A DNA stretch of 46,550 nucleotides from Bacillota bacterium. Its GTDB lineage: Bacteria; Bacillota; Clostridia; Acetivibrionales; DSM-1351. The notes under the pieces are model-generated. The model was not told the DNA's origin, did not search any database, and was given only the letters and a program-made list of their open reading frames with translations. The position numbers and the translations under genes were made by a program. Shown piece by piece: positions 42,167-46,550 of the stretch. The first letter of the stretch is position 1; every line of letters begins with the position of its first letter. Where the stretch lies: positions 1-46,550 of the forward strand of contig JAEZRV010000026.1 of NCBI GenBank assembly GCA_023444055.1, given 5' to 3'.

Positions 42167-44206
42167 TTATGGGTATTCCGTACCAAGAGCCCAATCTGTG
42201 TATCCTGCGGCACTATCTACATTGCTTTTATCAACGACTGTTGTAGCAACATTAATTATCTTATCAACATTGTAACCAAGGGCCTCATGCATAAAAACTG
42301 CCATGATAAATTCCCGCCCTTGATCTACAGGACCAACATTGACAGTGGCTGTCAGCTTACCCTCACGTATAGATTCATATCCTGTTTTAAGACCGTCAGC
42401 TCCGATAGTAATAATCCCTTTTTTACCGTTCCAATGCTTCAGACCGCAAACTTCAATGGCCTGAACAGCGCCCTGGGTCATTTCTTCATTTTCACCGTAA
42501 ATCAGGTCAACATCCGGATGTTCGGCTAGCAATTCCATCGCCGCCTGCATTCCTTTATCACGGACATAATCACCGCACTTTTCTCCTACTATCTGAAGTC
42601 CCGGATACGGTTTAATCGCTTCTAAAAAGCCCTCTTTTCTTGAGGTTGACCAATGTCCGGGAAAGCCCCAAACTAATAGAATTTTACCTTTTCCCTTCAG
42701 CTTTTCTGCCGCATATTTACCGACGAGGTAGCCTGCCTGATAATGGTTATTATAGCTTATAACAGAGGTGAATTTCATATCGTTCTCCTTTACAAGCTCA
42801 GAAGGCATATTAAATAAATAAATAGCTGTACCTCGACTCTCAGCCTTTTCATACACCTCATTCATAGTATTAAATTCACCTGCTGAACAAACTAATATGG
42901 CATCATATTTCTTTTCAACCCAATTATTAATTATATCCACCTGGGAATTCACTTCTTTATGCTCACTAGGAGCAGAAGTTTCAAATTCGAATCTGACATT
43001 AAAGCGGTCAGATAACTCCTTCATCATAGTGTAAGCGCCATGCTTAATAATATCATAAAATTCCGAAGCTGCCGGAGGAGTAAAACCGATTTTAATTGTC
43101 CGTCCTTCAGTAAGCTTACGAGCTGAATCTTCAATATACTTATGATTTCTTCTGCAGCTGTTTCTTATCTTTATTGTTGGTTGAAGAACTATACCTCTGT
43201 CTGGAACTTTACGGTCATTTATCAGGTCTAAAAGCATCAGCATAGCATTACGACCCAAATCATAAGCCGGACGTAAACACGTTGTCAGCGATAAAGCCGA
43301 TGCAAGCGGTGAATCGTCAAAGCCCATAAGCGAAACATCTTCCGGAACTGAAAGTCCATTATCTTCTAAAGCCCGTTTTGCACCAAATGCTGCCAAGTCG
43401 TTTGAACAGAAAATTGCAGTAAATTCAATCTTCTTTTTTATCTTATCAACTACAATGTTATATACTTCCTCATAGTCTGAAGCTTCTTTTGTTCTCAACC
43501 CCGCATCAACAGGAATACCTTCTCCGTTCAAAGCATCACAATATCCTTCGTATCGCGCCTTCTCTGAGCGAAACTGAGCATCACCTGTCAGGTACATTAT
43601 CTTTCTATGTCCCAGCGACACAAGGTACCTTACTGCGTTACTAGCACCGCCACGGTCATCACATGTTACATTATAAGATTGTTGATTTTTAACAGTTATG
43701 TTTTCAGTTAAAACCAACGGTAGCTTGTCCTTTAAAATATTCTCGATTAGCGTTCCTGATGATTCAGTAGGTATATGAATAATGCCGTTTACACCGTGTT
43801 CCTGGACTAACAACTTAATTTTCTGGTAATCATCTTCAAAAGCACTGGCATCACTTAGTATTATATGGAATTTGTGCACATTTGCTACATCTTTTATACC
43901 TTTTACAAGAGAAACATAATATGGGTCTTCTATGCTATTCGTTAAAATAGCAATAAACTTGTATTGGAATGTAGCCTCAGACGTTTTCTTTGAGAAGCTG
44001 CTCATATCAACTTGCATCTCGGCTATAGCTTCTTCAACCTTTTCCCGTATGTTCTCATCAATATTGGGCATACCCCTCACAACACGTGAAACACTTGATA
44101 CCGACACCTTTGCACGTTGAGCTATATCGACAAGTCTCACTTTCTGCTTGCTTTGGGATGTATGTACTTCTATAGTCTCGTTGCTTTTATCTTTTTTATT
44201 CATCAT
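42167..44206 (-). CDS. LacI regulator fused to a solute-binding protein domain (copy 2)
   Basis: About 679 residues, a full-length paralogue of the regulator at 32346-34382 and with the same three parts: HTH (KVRLVDIAQRAKVSVSSVSRVV), LacI ligand domain (FCSNDLAAFGAKRALED, LMGFDDSPLASALSL) and cytoplasmic binding-protein domain (IKIGFTPPAASEFYDII, VNVGPVDQGREFIMAVF). The ATG at 44206 follows GTGGAG at good spacing; a GTG five codons earlier overlaps the SD. It lies upstream of the operon beyond the ferredoxin gene and has its own promoter. Differences are concentrated in the middle ligand domain, which suggests that the two copies read different first ligands. Confidence 0.9.
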   Translation of the reverse strand: MMNKKDKSNETIEVHTSQSKQKVRLVDIAQRAKVSVSSVSRVVRGMPNIDENIREKVEEAIAEMQVDMSSFSKKTSEATFQYKFIAILTNSIEDPYYVSLVKGIKDVANVHKFHIILSDASAFEDDYQKIKLLVQEHGVNGIIHIPTESSGTLIENILKDKLPLVLTENITVKNQQSYNVTCDDRGGASNAVRYLVSLGHRKIMYLTGDAQFRSEKARYEGYCDALNGEGIPVDAGLRTKEASDYEEVYNIVVDKIKKKIEFTAIFCSNDLAAFGAKRALEDNGLSVPEDVSLMGFDDSPLASALSLTTCLRPAYDLGRNAMLMLLDLINDRKVPDRGIVLQPTIKIRNSCRRNHKYIEDSARKLTEGRTIKIGFTPPAASEFYDIIKHGAYTMMKELSDRFNVRFEFETSAPSEHKEVNSQVDIINNWVEKKYDAILVCSAGEFNTMNEVYEKAESRGTAIYLFNMPSELVKENDMKFTSVISYNNHYQAGYLVGKYAAEKLKGKGKILLVWGFPGHWSTSRKEGFLEAIKPYPGLQIVGEKCGDYVRDKGMQAAMELLAEHPDVDLIYGENEEMTQGAVQAIEVCGLKHWNGKKGIITIGADGLKTGYESIREGKLTATVNVGPVDQGREFIMAVFMHEALGYNVDKIINVATTVVDKSNVDSAAGYTDWALGTEYP

Positions 44207-44254
44207 GTCTATACACTCCACTTATTATTGAACAACATAACTCTTACATGATAA

Positions 44255-44283
44255 ATTGTATTCAACCCATTTAAAGATGTCAA
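44255..44283 (-). promoter_or_regulatory. Promoter of LacI-SBP copy 2
   Basis: Minus strand TTGACA (44283-44278), 17 bases, TACAAT (44260-44255), identical in hexamers and spacing to the copy 1 promoter. The adjoining plus-strand sequence ATAAATTGTATT is also shared, so the upstream regions were duplicated together. Confidence 0.75.
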
Positions 44284-44490
44284 TACAGCGGTTAAAAAAA
44301 GACTTTATTTATCTCTGATAAGGACAAAATACAAATCTTCCCAAGTCTTTATAAGACATTCGAGACTATATGGACTAAATAACATAATAAAACCACCCAA
44401 TAAACATCTGGAAATCACAAGACAATCAAATTTATGGTTCTGGTGCAAATACTTCAAAATCAATATACTCATCACTAAAATGCTAGTCTT

Positions 44491-44880
44491 TTAAGCCATT
44501 GCACCCATTATCTTGTTTATAAATTCATCCTCTGAAAGGACACATCGAATTTCTTCAATCTGTCCTTTTCGAACACTTTAAAAAGTATAAGTGCAACTAG
44601 GTTTCTGCCGGCGCCTATGGCTTGGCACAAGCCAAGTTTTCTTTATCATATGCATTATTTCAATTCCTGCTATTGTTTTCTCAGCACTTTCAAAACTCCA
44701 AATCCTAACATTGGCTTGACTTTTCGTTTAATAAATCTATGATCCTGTTCTATTATATTATTCAGGTATTTTACCATTCTATGAGTTACTTTGCTTGAAA
44801 TATCGCCACCGTAAATCAGTTCGATAATTGCAACCTCTGTAGCTCCATACTTGTCTGTTGTAATCGCTCTCGTTTGTTGG
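44491..44880 (-). pseudogene. IS6-family transposase C-terminal remnant
   Basis: Minus strand: RAITTDKYGATEVAI, NIIEQDHRFIKRKVKPMLGF and TIAGIEIMHMI are the IS6 DDE/C-terminal motifs. After about 60 foreign bases containing a stop, the frame resumes RKGQIEEIRCVLSEDEF and ends ...NKIMGAMA. The N-terminal half is lost, replaced by the IS66 fragment at about 44880. The intruding segment includes a hairpin CTTGGC/GCCAAG at 44621-44636. Confidence 0.7.
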
Positions 44881-45549
44881 TTATGGCTTTCTTTCAAGCT
44901 TAAAGAGTTTATCACAGTAAGCACGCCCGATGGCACCACCTGAGCCGGAGATTTCCTTTTTTCCAGAATCCAGCGGGATAGCATCTAGATAATATCTCCT
45001 TAAATGACTGAAACAAAGGCACCTAGTTATTCCATCGATTTTTTCATATCCCTTATAGGCATCACTTATGTGAAAACCTTGAAATTCAGCTAAGAATTTT
45101 TTTGCATGGTAACCAGAACGTGTTCTAGTATATTCATACAATATTATTGGTATTTCTTCAAAGCTGCCACTTCTGTGTATCCATATGTAGGATTTACTGG
45201 AGGCTTTTTTACCTTTCTCCTTGTTAACCTGCCATGTAGTCTCATCGCTCATGCCTATGGAATAACTTTCGTAAGACAGAATAAACATAGCAGTTGCAGA
45301 CTCATTTATTACTTTATTGCTGATATTTGATGATGGCAGTAACACTTCTGCAAAATCAGTATTTGCGCTAGAACTGTTTTGTTCAGAATTATTGAATTTA
45401 TATATCCAGTATTTAAAAGCAGTTTCTTTAAATTCATTTTTACGGCACCAATCTCTTATACTTAGCCCACTTTGACGATATTCTTCAACCCTTTGCTCCC
45501 ACTTATTTTCTAAAGCTGCATCTTTAGCCATTAGAGAAATCCCTCCCAA
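44881..45549 (-). pseudogene. IS66 TnpA-TnpC deletion fusion
   Basis: The first 60 codons (ENKWEQRVEEYRQSGLSIRDWCRKNEFKE) are IS66 TnpA with its helix-turn-helix. Codons about 100-215 (DETTWQVNKEKGKKASSKSYIW, FHISDAYKGYEKIDGITRCLCFSHLRRYY) are the DDE domain of IS66 TnpC. TnpB and most of TnpC between them are missing, so an internal deletion joined them in frame. The 3' end runs into the IS6 remnant. The product would be inactive because the last acidic residue region is gone. Confidence 0.8.
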
Positions 45550-45695
45550 CTAATATTCATAGAGTAAATTACGGTTATCATCAAAACACAGATTATGGCA
45601 TTTCAGACAATAGTAATTGACTTTTTTATGAATATCAAGTTTGGAGGGATATTACACTACGGTGTTTGTTCCATCGCTTACCCTTTGACGCTTAC
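44881..45695 (-). mobile_element. IS66 element remnant with left end
   Basis: Upstream of TnpA the minus strand begins GTAAGCGTCAAAGGGTAAGC at 45695, the GTAAGCG-type terminus with the internal repeat typical of IS66 ends. The opposite end is lost at the junction with the IS6 remnant. Confidence 0.65.
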
Positions 45696-45741
45696 TTTTA
45701 AGACGATAATTCACTATGAAAGTATAAAATCAAGGATAACA

Positions 45742-45766
45742 AAAGGGGGCTTTTGAAGCCCCCTTT
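45742..45766 (-). terminator. G/C-rich terminator hairpin
   Basis: AAAGGGGGCTT (45742-45752) pairs with AAGCCCCCTTT (45756-45766) around TTG. On the minus strand it is followed by TTGTTATCC. It lies 78 bp downstream of the truncated deaminase-like frame and probably ends its transcript. Confidence 0.7.
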
Positions 45767-45843
45767 AAGCAATTAAGAATACATATTTACATATTTGTTA
45801 GGATAACCACAAATCTGATAGGTCAGAAGGTATACTGTGATTG

Positions 45844-46198
45844 TTAAACTTCAATATTACTTTTACCTTCTATCTCTACTCTGAATTTTTGTATAAATTC
45901 TTCATTCAGTAAGGATTGCTTTTTCAGAAATTCCAGTTCTTCTAATTGTTTTTTGATTTCAGTTTGCATTAATACATCCCGCAAAATTTTTCCCTCTAAC
46001 TGCGAGTCAGAAGGATTAAAATTATGTTTTTCCTGAACAAATAGGTCAACAGTATTGATAGAAACGGTTGCTACATCAATTAAGTATTTAAGGTCACTTT
46101 CAAGACAACACTTTAAAGTATTGTAAATCTCTGCACCAGCATCCTCAATTGCACCTGCACAATTAGGGCAAATAGGTCTGCTGGCGGCTATGTAGACG
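45844..46198 (-). pseudogene. Deaminase-like toxin C-terminus, 5'-truncated
   Basis: An open minus-strand frame without a start reads INVYIAASRPICPNCAGAIEDAGA, then about 90 helical charged residues ending KFRVEIEGKSNIEV. A strand followed by S-x-P-x-C-P-x-C-A-x-A-I is how the second zinc motif of the nucleic-acid/nucleotide deaminase fold appears in bacterial polymorphic toxins. The upstream part, with the HAE motif, was replaced by an IS end at about 46200. Family assignment rests on this one motif, so it is tentative. Confidence 0.4.
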
Positions 46199-46333
46199 TT
46201 GATTTACAATTAAAACTGACCCCCGATTTGAACTATACCCCAAAAGGTAGACGATACCAAATATATTTTGTTGGACATGGTGCAATAAAGTAGACACAAA
46301 GTTAAGAATAAATAGTGAAAAGTTGACTGCTTT
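46199..46333. mobile_element. Junction of IS ends
   Basis: TTGATTTACAATTAAAACTG (46199-46218) followed by ACCCCC resembles the terminus of IS21-type elements. It is followed by two similar blocks (AAAGGTAGACGATA and AAAGTAGACACAAA), which probably include the left end of the IS3-type element that begins here. Confidence 0.4.
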
Positions 46334-46550
46334 ATGAGACGTTCATATGATAAACAATTTAAAATAGCAGCGGTTAAACTTATTTTGGATGATGAGCTGC
46401 CTGTAGCCGAGGCAGCTAAGGCATTAAATATTCACTACAACTCTCTATACCGCTGGATCAGTGAATACGAAGAATATGGAGAGAGTGCATTTCCAGGTCA
46501 TGGGACTGCACTTTATTCTTGTCAGTATGAGATTAAAAAGCTTAAACAAG
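46334..46550 (+). CDS. IS3-type transposase OrfA (partial, cut by window end)
   Basis: The first 72 codons begin MRRSYDKQFKIAAVKLILDD, then LPVAEAAKALNIHYNSLYRWISEYEEYG: the IS3/IS911 OrfA helix-turn-helix, with YDKQFK...AVKL at the N-terminus and LYRW ending the recognition helix, followed by the start of the leucine-zipper region. The frame is open to the last base, so the element continues beyond the window. Confidence 0.85.
   Translation, partial: MRRSYDKQFKIAAVKLILDDELPVAEAAKALNIHYNSLYRWISEYEEYGESAFPGHGTALYSCQYEIKKLKQ

Noticed and set aside
1..46550. CRISPR array, tRNA, rRNA or intact prophage
   Set aside because: No regularly spaced repeats, no cloverleaf-like T-loop sequences, no rRNA motifs and no phage structural genes were seen on either strand.

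Overview
The window looks like an AT-rich, anaerobic, Gram-positive plant-cell-wall degrader of the cellulolytic Clostridia type (Ruminiclostridium/Clostridium-like). The main evidence is a secreted glycoside hydrolase with a CBM3 and a C-terminal type I dockerin (a cellulosome subunit), a three-SLH surface protein, strong AGGAGG ribosome binding sites and low GC throughout. Family names rest on motif recognition in the translated sequence only; no database search was run.

Layout. 1-5.2 kb is a mobile-element graveyard (HipA-like kinase remnant, decayed IS6-family transposase) around a small cargo operon: an unknown membrane-anchored protein, a GNAT acetyltransferase with a PUA/EVE-like tail, and an ASCH protein. 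5.2-11.7 kb is a hemicellulose/pectin region: a GH39 beta-xylosidase-like enzyme, a GH28-like polygalacturonase broken by two in-frame stops, a 95-bp-period tandem duplication between them, and the dockerin enzyme. 12.3-15.3 kb is an SLH protein carrying about eleven copies of a BamE/SmpA-like repeat. 15.3-19 kb is scrap DNA: a secreted-protein tail, an MFS transporter, and fragments of metG, a glycosyltransferase and a polyketide-synthase ketosynthase.

19-30.6 kb is the most striking part. A leftward operon encodes an acyl carrier protein, a large GNAT-fold acyltransferase of the kind used in bacterial ceramide synthesis, two LCAD-like acyl-CoA dehydrogenases, an alpha-oxoamine synthase (serine palmitoyltransferase family), an NAD(P)-dependent epimerase/reductase and an ICMT/PEMT-like membrane methyltransferase. 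It is divergent from a histidine kinase, a frameshifted response regulator, a PlsC-like acyltransferase and a truncated PEP-synthase-like ATP-grasp protein. The four core activities (ACP, alpha-oxoamine synthase, reductase, GNAT N-acyltransferase) match the bacterial ceramide pathway. I therefore infer a candidate sphingolipid or related aminolipid pathway in a clostridium, with three direct repeats upstream of the ACP promoter as a likely response-regulator site.

30.8-44.2 kb is a sugar-type ABC import locus: ATPase, two permeases and a lipoprotein binding protein, followed by an M24 creatinase/aminopeptidase-P-like enzyme, a LacI-type regulator and an L-fucose-isomerase-family enzyme. The regulator, and a second copy at 42.2-44.2 kb, are about 680-residue fusions of a complete LacI regulator to a cytoplasmic copy of the transporter's own solute-binding domain. 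Both regulator genes have near-consensus promoters. 44.5-46.55 kb is again IS remnants (IS6, an IS66 TnpA-TnpC deletion fusion, an IS3-type orfA cut by the window end) plus the tail of a deaminase-like gene.
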